From Streptomyces sp. NBC_01429 (GTDB lineage: Bacteria; Actinomycetota; Actinomycetes; Streptomycetales; Streptomycetaceae): a stretch of DNA of 64,000 nt. Location of the stretch: the NCBI RefSeq assembly GCF_036231945.1, contig NZ_CP109599.1, positions 7,095,501 to 7,159,500 of the forward strand, read 5' to 3'. Below, one piece after another: positions 1 through 6,776 of this stretch (position 1 is its first letter; each line of letters starts with the position of its first letter). The translations under genes and the position numbers were made by a program. The notes beneath the pieces are model-generated. The model was not told the DNA's origin. It searched no databases and saw only the letters and a program-made list of their open reading frames with translations.

Positions 1-1205
1 TCCTCCGCCATCGACAGCGCCAGATCGAACCTGGCCGGCGCGAACGGGATGTCCAGCGGCTCCGCCTCGATCCCCGGCAGGTCCAGCATCCCCTTGCGCG
101 AGGGGACCCAGGCCAGCATCGTCTGGAACAGCGGGGTGTGGGCGACGCTGCGCGCCGGATTGACCAGCTCCACCACCCGCTCGAACGGCAGGTCCTGGTG
201 GTCCAGGGCGCCGCGCACCACACCGCGCACCCGCTTCAGCAGCTCCGATCCCGTCGGGGATCCCGACAGATCGGTGCGCAGCGCGAGCGAGTTGACGAAG
301 AAACCGATGAGTCCGGAGAGATCGCCGCCCCGGCGGTTCGCGGTGGGCGTGCCGACCACGACGTCCTGCCGGCCCGTGAGCCGGGACAGCACGACGGACC
401 AGCCTGTCAGCACGGCGACGAACAGTGTGCCGCCGTGCCGCCGCGCCAGGGCCCGCAGCGCGGCGGTGAGTTCCTCGTCCAGGCTGATCCGCACCCGGCC
501 GCCGCTGTAGTCCTGTTCGGGCGGGCGCGGCCGGTCGGTCGGCAGCTCCAGCAGGGGCGGCACGCCGGCCAGCCGCTCCTGCCAGTACGCGCTCTGCGCG
601 GCGTGCTCCTCGCCGTGGGCCCAACCTTCCTGCCGCCGGGCGTAGTCCGCGTACTGGAGCGGCAGCGGCGGCAACGGGTCGTCCTCGCCGCGCAGCAGGG
701 CGGCGTAGAACACGCCCAGTTCACCCATCATCACGTTCATGGACCAGCCGTCGAAGACCGTGTGATGCAGCGTCAGCAGCAGTACGTGATGATCCGCGCC
801 CAGCACGATCAGCCGGCCGCGGCCCAGCGGCCCCCGGCTCAGGTCGAACGGCGCGGCGGCCTCCTCGCGCCGCAGGGCGGCGAGCCGGGCCTCGGTGTCC
901 GGACAGCCGGTGAGGTCGTCCACGACCAGGGCGTAGCCGGTGTCCGGCGGATCGATCCGCTGGTGCACGGCTCCGCCTTCCGGCACCAGCCGGGTGCGCA
1001 GCACCTCGTGCCGGGAGACCAGCGCGTCGAGCGCGCGGGCCAGCACGGCGCGGTCCAGGGGACCGCGCAGGCGGTAGGCGACCACCTCGTTGTACGCCTC
1101 GTTCGCGCCGCGCATCTGCGCGAGGAACCACAACCGCTGTTGGGCGGAGGAGAGCGCGGGCGGCTGCTCGGACGTCGAATGACGGACGGACTGATTCGCG
1201 GGCAA
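1..1205 (-). CDS. Nonribosomal peptide synthetase, N-terminal condensation domain (partial)
   Basis: This leftward gene runs off the left edge; about 401 codons are visible. They encode a condensation domain, which joins an upstream acyl or aminoacyl group to the next amino acid on a peptidyl-carrier scaffold. The core motif HHTVFDGWS (HHxxxDG type) is intact at about residues 147-155, with later C-domain motifs such as VGTPTANR and GFFVNSLALRTD. The frame has a TAA at 1231-1229 and no ATG or GTG before the domain, so I chose the TTG at 1205, which has GGGGAAAGG about 6 nt upstream. A C domain right at the N-terminus implies an internal subunit or one loading a fatty acid. Adenylation and carrier domains should follow outside the window. 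Confidence 0.85.
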   Translation of the reverse strand, partial: MPANQSVRHSTSEQPPALSSAQQRLWFLAQMRGANEAYNEVVAYRLRGPLDRAVLARALDALVSRHEVLRTRLVPEGGAVHQRIDPPDTGYALVVDDLTGCPDTEARLAALRREEAAAPFDLSRGPLGRGRLIVLGADHHVLLLTLHHTVFDGWSMNVMMGELGVFYAALLRGEDDPLPPLPLQYADYARRQEGWAHGEEHAAQSAYWQERLAGVPPLLELPTDRPRPPEQDYSGGRVRISLDEELTAALRALARRHGGTLFVAVLTGWSVVLSRLTGRQDVVVGTPTANRRGGDLSGLIGFFVNSLALRTDLSGSPTGSELLKRVRGVVRGALDHQDLPFERVVELVNPARSVAHTPLFQTMLAWVPSRKGMLDLPGIEAEPLDIPFAPARFDLALSMAE

Positions 1206-1335
1206 AGCGGGCCTTTCCCCTCTGTGAGAGTCTTATTCACAGGGGTGACTGAGGATTTTTCAGCCCAAGCGGCCGAGCGTGAATGAACGCGAAACCCGAT
1301 CCGGGCCGCCGCGCTGTCATCTGGTCTGCACCGCG

Positions 1336-1365
1336 ATGATCGATCAGAGCCTCAAGGCATGTCAA
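1336..1365 (-). promoter_or_regulatory. Candidate promoter for the NRPS gene
   Basis: Read leftward, TTGACA (1365-1360) is followed after 18 nt by GATCAT (1341-1336). This would start transcription near 1330 and give a leader of about 125 nt before the TTG start at 1205. The -35 is perfect but the -10 is weak (4 of 6), and the assignment rests on sequence alone. Confidence 0.4.
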
Positions 1366-1432
1366 TGGTCATCGGTTCTAGCTCTGCCCAAGACTTCGCA
1401 GGTGTGCGGGACATCGCCTACCTGTATGTTCC

Positions 1433-1451
1433 GCTACGTTCCGCACGTAGC
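1433..1451. repeat. 7-bp inverted repeat upstream of the NRPS promoter
   Basis: GCTACGT (1433-1439) and ACGTAGC (1445-1451) form a perfect dyad around a 5-nt centre. It lies about 70-85 bp upstream of the candidate NRPS -35 box, where an activator could bind. The regulator is unknown. Confidence 0.4.
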
Positions 1452-1557
1452 CGTTCAAGTGAATCCGATTCCGACATTTCCGTTGCAGTGTGGTGCCGAG
1501 CGGAAACCCGGACCGAAAGGACGGCGGAACAGCAAGGAATGCGAAGGGAGAGGGAGC

Positions 1558-1593
1558 ATGCCCTTGCGAATCCCGGTCAACGCGGGCAAATAG
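1558..1593 (+). CDS. Possible 11-codon peptide (MPLRIPVNAGK)
   Basis: An ATG at 1558 follows a purine-rich stretch (AGGGAGAGGGAG) at ribosome-binding distance and opens an 11-codon frame ending TAG. There is no amino-acid run that would suggest an attenuator and no rightward gene immediately downstream. It may be chance; the good Shine-Dalgarno stretch is the only support. Confidence 0.2.
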   Translation: MPLRIPVNAGK

Positions 1594-1715
1594 CGGCCGG
1601 GGGTTTGCCGTTCGGGTTTCGGGGCACCCTTGATCGCGCTCTTTGAGCTATATACATTCGGACGGTCCCGGACGTGGTCCGCGAGTGGCCCGGGAAGCGG
1701 AGACCCGAAGGTGGC

Positions 1716-1928
1716 TCAGTGCTCGGACATGGCGTCGGCGAGGCTTTTGGGCCGCATGTCCGTCCAGTGCGCGGTGATGTGGTCGAGGCACTCCTGGCGG
1801 CTCGCTGCCGGGAGCGCGACGGTCCAGCCCGCGGGCACCTCGGCGAAGGCAGGCCAGAGGGAGTACTGCGCCTCGTCGTTGACGACGACGAGGTAGCGCG
1901 CGTCGGGGTCGTCGAAGGGATTGCTCAT
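1716..1928 (-). CDS. mbtH: MbtH-family protein
   Basis: A 70-residue MbtH-like protein, the small partner that stabilises and activates NRPS adenylation domains. The N-terminal NPFDD, the central SLWP and the W at residue 55 with the following DMRP are family hallmarks, and the length is typical. The ATG at 1928 has GGAG about 7 nt upstream. It points the same way as the NRPS gene 510 bp downstream, so it probably serves that synthetase, although the long gap suggests the NRPS also has its own promoter. Confidence 0.95.
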   Translation of the reverse strand: MSNPFDDPDARYLVVVNDEAQYSLWPAFAEVPAGWTVALPAASRQECLDHITAHWTDMRPKSLADAMSEH

Positions 1929-2198
1929 CGCTCAGCTCCGTGGTGAGAAGGAGTTACGAGGTCATGTGGCGACCGGGTCCCGCCGCTGCCGCCCGGTCAT
2001 GATACGTCCGGGCCCCGGGCCGTCGGCTGCCCCCGGCCCGTCGGCCGCCCCGGGCGGTGCCACGCGCACCGGAGCCCCGACACCGGGGGCGCCGGTGACA
2101 GTTGACCGGTGGACCGCGACCATGGGCGCGGCGGAGATCGACCTTGACGGACCGCCGTCCGGAACCGGGCGGCGAGCAGCGACAGGAGGGGACGGGAC

Positions 2199-3425
2199 AT
2201 GCGCGAGAGCATCGTCGTCGTGGGCGGTGGGGCGGCGGGGGCCGGAGCGGCGGAGTCCCTGCGGCGCGAGGGATTCACCGGGCGGCTGACCCTGGTGGGC
2301 GAGGAGCCGGGCCTGCCGTACGACCGGCCCCCGTTGTCGAAGCAGGTGCTCTCCGGCGCCTGGCCGCCGGACAGGACCGTACTGCGCGACCGGGACCACT
2401 ACGACGGCCTCGGCGTCACCCTGCGCCCGGCGCGCGCCACCGGCCTCGATGCCGCCGGCCACCGGCTGCGCCTCGAAGACGGTACGGCACTGGAATACGA
2501 CGGCCTGGTGATCGCCACCGGCGTCACCCCGCGCCGGCTGCCCTTCGGGCACGACCTGGCGGGCGTCCATGTGCTGCGCACCGTCGACGACGCCACCGCG
2601 CTCGGCGGCGCCCTGACGGACGCCCGCCGGCTGGTGGTGATCGGAGCGGGGTTCCTCGGCACCGAAGTCGCGGCGGTCGCCGCGCAGCTCGGCCTGGCCG
2701 TGACCGTCGTCGATCCGCTGCCCGTGCCGATGGCCCGTCAGCTCGGTGTGCGCGTCGCCGAGCGGCTCTGCGCCCTGCACCGGGAACGGGGCGTCACTCT
2801 GCTCACCGAGACCTCTGTCGGCGGCTTCACGGAGTCCGACGGCCGGGTCGACGGGGTACGGCTCGCGGACGGCACACTGCTGGAGACCGATCTCGTCCTC
2901 GTCGCCATCGGCTCCACGCCCGCCGTCGACTGGCTGCGCGACTCCGGCCTCGCGCTGGACAACGGGGTGAGCTGCGACGCCTACTGCCGCGCCGCGCCGG
3001 ACGTCTACGCCGCCGGGGACGTCGCGAGCTGGCCGAACGCCCGCTACGGCAGGCGGATGCGGCTGGAACACCGGACGAACGCGGGCGAACAGAGCGCGGC
3101 GGCGGCCCGGAACCTGCTGCACGGCGACGTCGAACCGTTCACCCCGCTGCCCTACTTCTGGTCCGACCAGTTCGATGTGAAGATCCAGGCCCACGGGCTG
3201 CTGTCCGAGGACGCCGACGTGGAGATCGTCGAGGGCGACAAGGGGCCGGGCTTCGTGGCGCTCTACCGGACCGGCGGCCGGACCGTGGGCGCGCTCGCCT
3301 GGAACGCCTTCCGGCAACTGCGTCCCTACCGGAAGGAGTTGGCGGATCAGCCGTTCCCGGTGGACGGCCCCGCCCCGGCCGAAGAAGGCCCCGCCCCGGC
3401 CGCCGACCCGGCGCCCGCCGTCTGA
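2199..3425 (+). CDS. FAD-dependent ferredoxin/rubredoxin reductase-type oxidoreductase
   Basis: A 408-residue flavoprotein of the rhodocoxin/ferredoxin-NAD(P)+ reductase family. These enzymes pass electrons from NAD(P)H through FAD to a ferredoxin, often for a cytochrome P450 or dioxygenase. An FAD-binding GGGAAGAGAAES lies near the N-terminus, a second Rossmann motif (VIGAGFLGTEVA) near residue 147 binds NAD(P)H, and YAAGDVA near residue 270 is the usual FAD-contact motif. AGGAGGGG precedes the ATG. No ferredoxin or P450 gene is adjacent, so the partner is unknown. The last 20 or so residues are a Pro/Ala tail whose coding region overlaps the convergent regulator gene. Confidence 0.85.
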   Translation: MRESIVVVGGGAAGAGAAESLRREGFTGRLTLVGEEPGLPYDRPPLSKQVLSGAWPPDRTVLRDRDHYDGLGVTLRPARATGLDAAGHRLRLEDGTALEYDGLVIATGVTPRRLPFGHDLAGVHVLRTVDDATALGGALTDARRLVVIGAGFLGTEVAAVAAQLGLAVTVVDPLPVPMARQLGVRVAERLCALHRERGVTLLTETSVGGFTESDGRVDGVRLADGTLLETDLVLVAIGSTPAVDWLRDSGLALDNGVSCDAYCRAAPDVYAAGDVASWPNARYGRRMRLEHRTNAGEQSAAAARNLLHGDVEPFTPLPYFWSDQFDVKIQAHGLLSEDADVEIVEGDKGPGFVALYRTGGRTVGALAWNAFRQLRPYRKELADQPFPVDGPAPAEEGPAPAADPAPAV

Positions 3426-3925
3426 GCACCCGGCCGGGCCGGCGCCGGAGCCACCGGCGCCGCCCGGCCCACCGACTCGACCAGCGGCAGCAACCGGTGC
3501 GCCACGCGCTCGCGCAGCGCCATCTCCGTACGCGTACGGACGACGCCGGGCAGCCGGATCAGCCGCTGGACCACATCCTCAAGATGTCCGTTGTCGCGTG
3601 CCACGACCCGGGTGAGCAGATCCCCGGCGCCGGTGATCGAGAAGGCTTCGATGATCTCGGGGACCTCGGCGAGCGCGTCCCCCACCTCGTCCAGATGCCC
3701 CTGCGTGACCTCGATGTGGACGAAGGCGAGCACCGGGTGCCCGAGCGCGGCGGGGGAGAGGTACGGCCCGGTGCCGGTGATCACACCCGTACGCTCCAGC
3801 CGGTCGAGCCGGGCCTGAAGCGTGCCCCTGGCGATCCCGAGAAGGCGCGCGTACTCCCGCACCGAGGTGCGCGGTCGCTCGATGAGGAGCCGCAGGATAC
3901 GGGTGTCGAGCGCGTCCACTGCCAT
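3347..3925 (-). CDS. Lrp/AsnC-family transcriptional regulator
   Basis: A 192-residue regulator. An N-terminal helix-turn-helix (residues 4-55) is followed by a RAM/AsnC ligand-binding domain with the typical GAGDLLTRVVARD segment. Lrp/AsnC proteins sense amino acids or related metabolites as octamers. I start at ATG 3925 because the HTH begins right after it; the open frame extends upstream to 4297 but reads through another gene. The Gly/Ala/Ser/Pro-rich C-terminal tail (about 35 residues) overlaps the end of the convergent FAD reductase by 79 bp. Three 13-bp direct repeats (3970-4008) lie in its promoter region and may be its own binding sites. Confidence 0.85.
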   Translation of the reverse strand: MAVDALDTRILRLLIERPRTSVREYARLLGIARGTLQARLDRLERTGVITGTGPYLSPAALGHPVLAFVHIEVTQGHLDEVGDALAEVPEIIEAFSITGAGDLLTRVVARDNGHLEDVVQRLIRLPGVVRTRTEMALRERVAHRLLPLVESVGRAAPVAPAPARPGAQTAGAGSAAGAGPSSAGAGPSTGNG

Positions 3926-3969
3926 GGGTCTGCCGGGGCCTTCCGCCGTCCGTCCGTACGCGCCCTCCA

Positions 3970-4008
3970 CTGTACCGATGGCCTCTACCGATGGCCTGTA
4001 CCGATGGC
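3970..4008. repeat. Three tandem 13-bp repeats in the AsnC promoter region
   Basis: CTGTACCGATGGC (3970-3982), CTCTACCGATGGC (3983-3995) and CTGTACCGATGGC (3996-4008) follow one another with a single base difference. On the minus strand the first copy contains TACAGT, a plausible -10 for the leftward AsnC gene. Repeated sites fit the cooperative binding of Lrp-type octamers, so autoregulation is a reasonable inference. Confidence 0.6.
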
Positions 4009-4087
4009 CCTGACCAGGCCCCTTCGACCGGGCCACCCTCCGCCGGGCCACCGCCTCGGCGGGGACGGTGGCGCTACCCTGGCGCCC

Positions 4088-4450
4088 GTGACCGATGCCG
4101 ATGATGTCCGCCGTATCGCGCTCTCCCTCCCGGAGACCCTGGAGAAGGAGGCGTGGAGCATGCCCACGTTCCGCGTCGCGGGGAAGATGTTCGTGACGGT
4201 CCCCGACGACCGGACGTCGTTCGCCGTGCGCTGTCCCAGGTACGAGCGGACCGAGCTGATCGCGGCCGAGCCGGAGAAGTTCTGGGTGCCGCCGCACGAG
4301 GCGAGTTCCGCGTGGGTACGGGTGCGGCTCGGCGCTCTGGAGGATCTGGACGAACTGCGCGACATCATCGTGGACTCCTGGAAGCAGGCCGCGCCGGAGC
4401 GCCTCGTGGACGCGTACACGAAGCCGGCGGACCGGAGTGAGCGCGACTGA
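4088..4450 (+). CDS. MmcQ/YjbR-family protein
   Basis: A 120-residue protein of the MmcQ/YjbR-like fold (CyaY-like fold with a double-wing DNA-binding character). The first residues match the family pattern, in which DDVRRIALSLPET is followed by an acidic and aromatic stretch, and the length is normal. The GTG at 4088 is preceded by TACCCT with a 7-nt gap, so the message is probably leaderless. The biochemical role of this family is not established. Confidence 0.75.
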   Translation: MTDADDVRRIALSLPETLEKEAWSMPTFRVAGKMFVTVPDDRTSFAVRCPRYERTELIAAEPEKFWVPPHEASSAWVRVRLGALEDLDELRDIIVDSWKQAAPERLVDAYTKPADRSERD

Positions 4451-4488
4451 GGCGAGCCGACGGGGGTGTGAGCGCGACCGAGGCGAGC
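4437..4488. repeat. 21-bp direct repeat at the end of the YjbR gene
   Basis: GTGAGCGCGACTGAGGCGAG plus C occurs at 4437-4457 and again, with one change, at 4468-4488; a shorter third copy follows. The first copy includes the stop codon of the upstream gene. It looks like a local duplication. Confidence 0.5.
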
Positions 4489-4513
4489 GCGACCGAGGTG
4501 ACAGGCCGGCAGG

Positions 4514-4700
4514 TCAGGCGCCCCGCCCTGCCGCGCCGAGGAGGATCCGGGCCAACTCGCGCGGCTGGGAGAACATCGGCCAGTGGCCGGTGTCCAGCCG
4601 CGCCGGCCGCCAGTGCTCGCCGCTCAGCAGCTCGGCCACGTCGTCGCTCGGCCGCTCCCCGTCCAGCAGGCATGGCGGCAACGTAGCCGAGAGGTCTGAC
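4514..4700 (-). pseudogene. Alpha/beta hydrolase, C-terminal relic
   Basis: About 60 codons at the end of a leftward open frame read like the C-terminus of an alpha/beta-hydrolase: a basic HWRPARLDTGHWPMFSQP motif, with the catalytic His in TGHWPMF, then a PRELARILL helix. Upstream of about 4700 the frame stays open but the sequence no longer resembles a hydrolase; the nucleophile elbow and oxyanion motifs are absent and a long perfect hairpin (4727-4770) sits there. I therefore read it as the surviving tail of a lost gene. Confidence 0.6.
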
Positions 4701-4726
4701 AATCCCCGCTCGCGCCGCTGTGGCGC

Positions 4727-4770
4727 CGTGCCGCCTTCGGCGGGGCTCCGGGCCCGCCGAAGGCGGCACG
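4727..4770. terminator. 18-bp perfect stem-loop
   Basis: Arms 4727-4744 and 4753-4770 are perfectly complementary around an 8-nt loop. The arms contain GCCGCCTTCGGCGGG, typical of Streptomyces terminators and of short dispersed palindromes. It lies just upstream of the hydrolase relic and there is no T-run. Confidence 0.6.
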
Positions 4771-5417
4771 ACCACAATCGGCCCCCGCACGGCTGGACTT
4801 CACCGCAACCATCCGGCGCCGCGGCGATCAGCAGGCTCCCCGCCGCCGGGACCGCCTTGCCGCGACGGACCGGAACGGGCCCCTGTCCAGCGCGTTTTTC
4901 AAGACCTTCACAACTAGTCCAGGTAAGGCCACATGGCCGCCCGTCCCCGCGACCCCGCGCCGCATCGCCATTCACACGTCTCTGACCTGCGTCGATCGCG
5001 CGGCCGGGCGCTGACTTCCGCAGAGGGTGAGCGGAGCGGGGGAAGGGTGAGCGGGCAGGCGCGAGCGGGAGCGCCGGGACCGGGGGGAGTGTGGCGGCGG
5101 TCGGCGGGATCCGGCATAGCCGGTGATGTCGGTACGGCCCGCGTTACGCGTGACACACCCTCATGCGGAGGATTTGTCCGGCCCGGCGGAACGTCATATT
5201 CCGGCCGCCGCGGCCAGTTGACACGGAGATGGTGCCCCCAGCAGCATGCGTGATGCCACCGAGGGCCCCACTGCCCGGTGTGCGACCAAACCACTTCAGC
5301 CCGGCCCTGCTCCGGCCTGCCCCGCTCCAGCGTGCGGCGGGCGGCGTCGCGTGGTGCGAATCGCGCGAAACCACGATGTCCTGGGCCGGGTCACGCGCAG
5401 CACAAGATGGGATACAC
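4771..5417. other. 647-bp region without a convincing gene
   Basis: Both strands hold open frames, but none shows a recognisable domain. The 5' part may include degraded hydrolase sequence. A TTGACA at 5218-5223 could be a -35 box for the cell-wall protein gene, but no matching -10 was found at the right distance. The rightward frame is open from 5163, yet the signal peptide begins only at 5418. Confidence 0.4.
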
Positions 5418-6431
5418 ATGGCCATATCGAGACGTGTCACGGCGTTGCGCCTGCTCGGGATCGGCGCCGCCGCCCTGGCCTTCACCACCGCGGCGGCGGG
5501 CTCCGCGTGGGCCACCGACTGCCCCGGCGGCAAGGGCTGGGACAAGGGGAACCACGGAGGCTACAAGCCCGGCAAGGGCGCCGGCACTCCGGTCACACCG
5601 GTCACCACGACCGACAAGTGCGAGTTCTCCCTGGACGGCCGTGACTGGTACTCCCAGATCAAGGTCGACGACATCAACCTCAAGGCCGCCGACGACGGCA
5701 AGGTCCACGTCAAGGTCCGCACCGCGTCCGACGCCGCGAAGTGCACGGTGTCGCTGGCCTCGTACCGTACCCACGGCCCCACCTGGAACACCTCCGGCGA
5801 GCAGGTCTTCCACGACTTCGACAGTGTCGAGATCAAGCACGGCGGTCAGGACACGCTCGACGTGGCCTTCCCCGACGTCACCTGCTTCGCGCAGGTCGAC
5901 CTCTACCGGGGCAAGGTCAAGTACGACGGCCTCAAGGACGCGAACGACGGCTTCGAACACGGGGACCTGCCGGTCGGGCCCAGCCGCCCGGTCATCAAGG
6001 ACAAGCTGATCGCGGCCTGGAACGGCGGCACGAAGGACTGCACCGCGCAGGAGATCCCCCCGGTCGAGCCCGAGCCGTCCGCGAGCGAGTCCACGCCCGA
6101 GGAGCCGCCGGCCGAGTCGACGCCTCCCACCGGCACGCCGTCCGAGCCCGCCACGTCGGACACGCCGGCCCCGTCCGCCTCGGAGACCGGCGAGACTCCC
6201 TCCACGGGCTCGCCCACCCCGAGCGCCTCCGAGCCGACCTCGGCGGCCTCCACCCCCGCCAACGAGCCGAGCCAGGCGTCCACCGGCGGTAACGGTGGCG
6301 CCGAGGGCGACCTGGCGGAGACCGGTGGCGGCAACGTCGTCCCGATCGCCGCAGGCGCTGCCGCCCTGCTGGCCGCTGGTGGCGCGGTCGTGATCATGAC
6401 CCGTCGTCGTAAGGCCGCCACGGGCAGCTGA
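5418..6431 (+). CDS. Secreted protein with C-terminal LAETG sortase signal
   Basis: A 337-residue cell-wall protein. It has an N-terminal signal peptide (MAISRRVTALRLLGIG, hydrophobic core, AWA cleavage site near residue 33), a compact domain with four or more cysteines (about residues 35-205) and a Pro/Ser/Thr/Glu-rich wall-spanning region (about 206-290). It ends in LAETG (299-303), a hydrophobic helix and RRRK. LAXTG is the signal for Streptomyces class E sortases, which attach proteins to peptidoglycan. I chose ATG 5418 because the signal peptide starts there. The folded domain is not one I recognise. Confidence 0.8.
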   Translation: MAISRRVTALRLLGIGAAALAFTTAAAGSAWATDCPGGKGWDKGNHGGYKPGKGAGTPVTPVTTTDKCEFSLDGRDWYSQIKVDDINLKAADDGKVHVKVRTASDAAKCTVSLASYRTHGPTWNTSGEQVFHDFDSVEIKHGGQDTLDVAFPDVTCFAQVDLYRGKVKYDGLKDANDGFEHGDLPVGPSRPVIKDKLIAAWNGGTKDCTAQEIPPVEPEPSASESTPEEPPAESTPPTGTPSEPATSDTPAPSASETGETPSTGSPTPSASEPTSAASTPANEPSQASTGGNGGAEGDLAETGGGNVVPIAAGAAALLAAGGAVVIMTRRRKAATGS

Positions 6432-6475
6432 TCCAGCGGCCCCGCCGGTTTCCCATCGGCCAGATCGGCCCCGTC

Positions 6476-6527
6476 GGCCCCGGGTGTCCGGTGCGTCTCA
6501 CTCCGAGCGCACCGGACACCCGGGGCC
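6476..6527. terminator. 20-bp stem-loop terminator
   Basis: Arms 6476-6495 and 6508-6527 are perfectly complementary over 20 bp with a 12-nt loop, 45 bp after the stop of the LAETG gene. This is a strong rho-independent-like terminator of the Streptomyces type with no T-run. Confidence 0.8.
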
Positions 6528-6776
6528 GCGGCTGTTTCCGCCTCCGCCTCCCTCCGGCTTCCCCGCTGGTCCATTGGTGCCTTCGTGGCCGAGCCATCCC
6601 ACCGAATGTTGTGCCAATGGTCCAGTAGATCGGGCATCACTTGAGCCATAGATCATGAAGATGCTCTGATGTCGGTATCGATGGCGCTGCGGAGTCCCGC
6701 GGCGCCTTCTGCGTGTCCTGGCGCCCCGCCGCGTACGAGTACGGCGGCGCCCCACCGAGCGACAGGGGAGAAAGCG

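Larger units (their letters stand above)
1206..1715. other. 510-bp gap between mbtH and the NRPS gene
   Basis: No conserved gene is seen here. The gap is less G+C-rich than its neighbours. It contains a leftward promoter candidate (1336-1365), a short dyad (1433-1451) and an 11-codon rightward ORF (1558-1593), listed separately. Rightward open frames at 1279-1593 and 1359-1646 show no recognisable motif and no good start signal over most of their length. Confidence 0.5.

Noticed and set aside
2102-4450. 782-codon rightward open frame
   Set aside because: Only its last 120 codons (from GTG 4088) are a gene; the rest is an Arg/Pro/Ala-rich shadow of the FAD reductase and AsnC genes, as often seen in high-G+C DNA.
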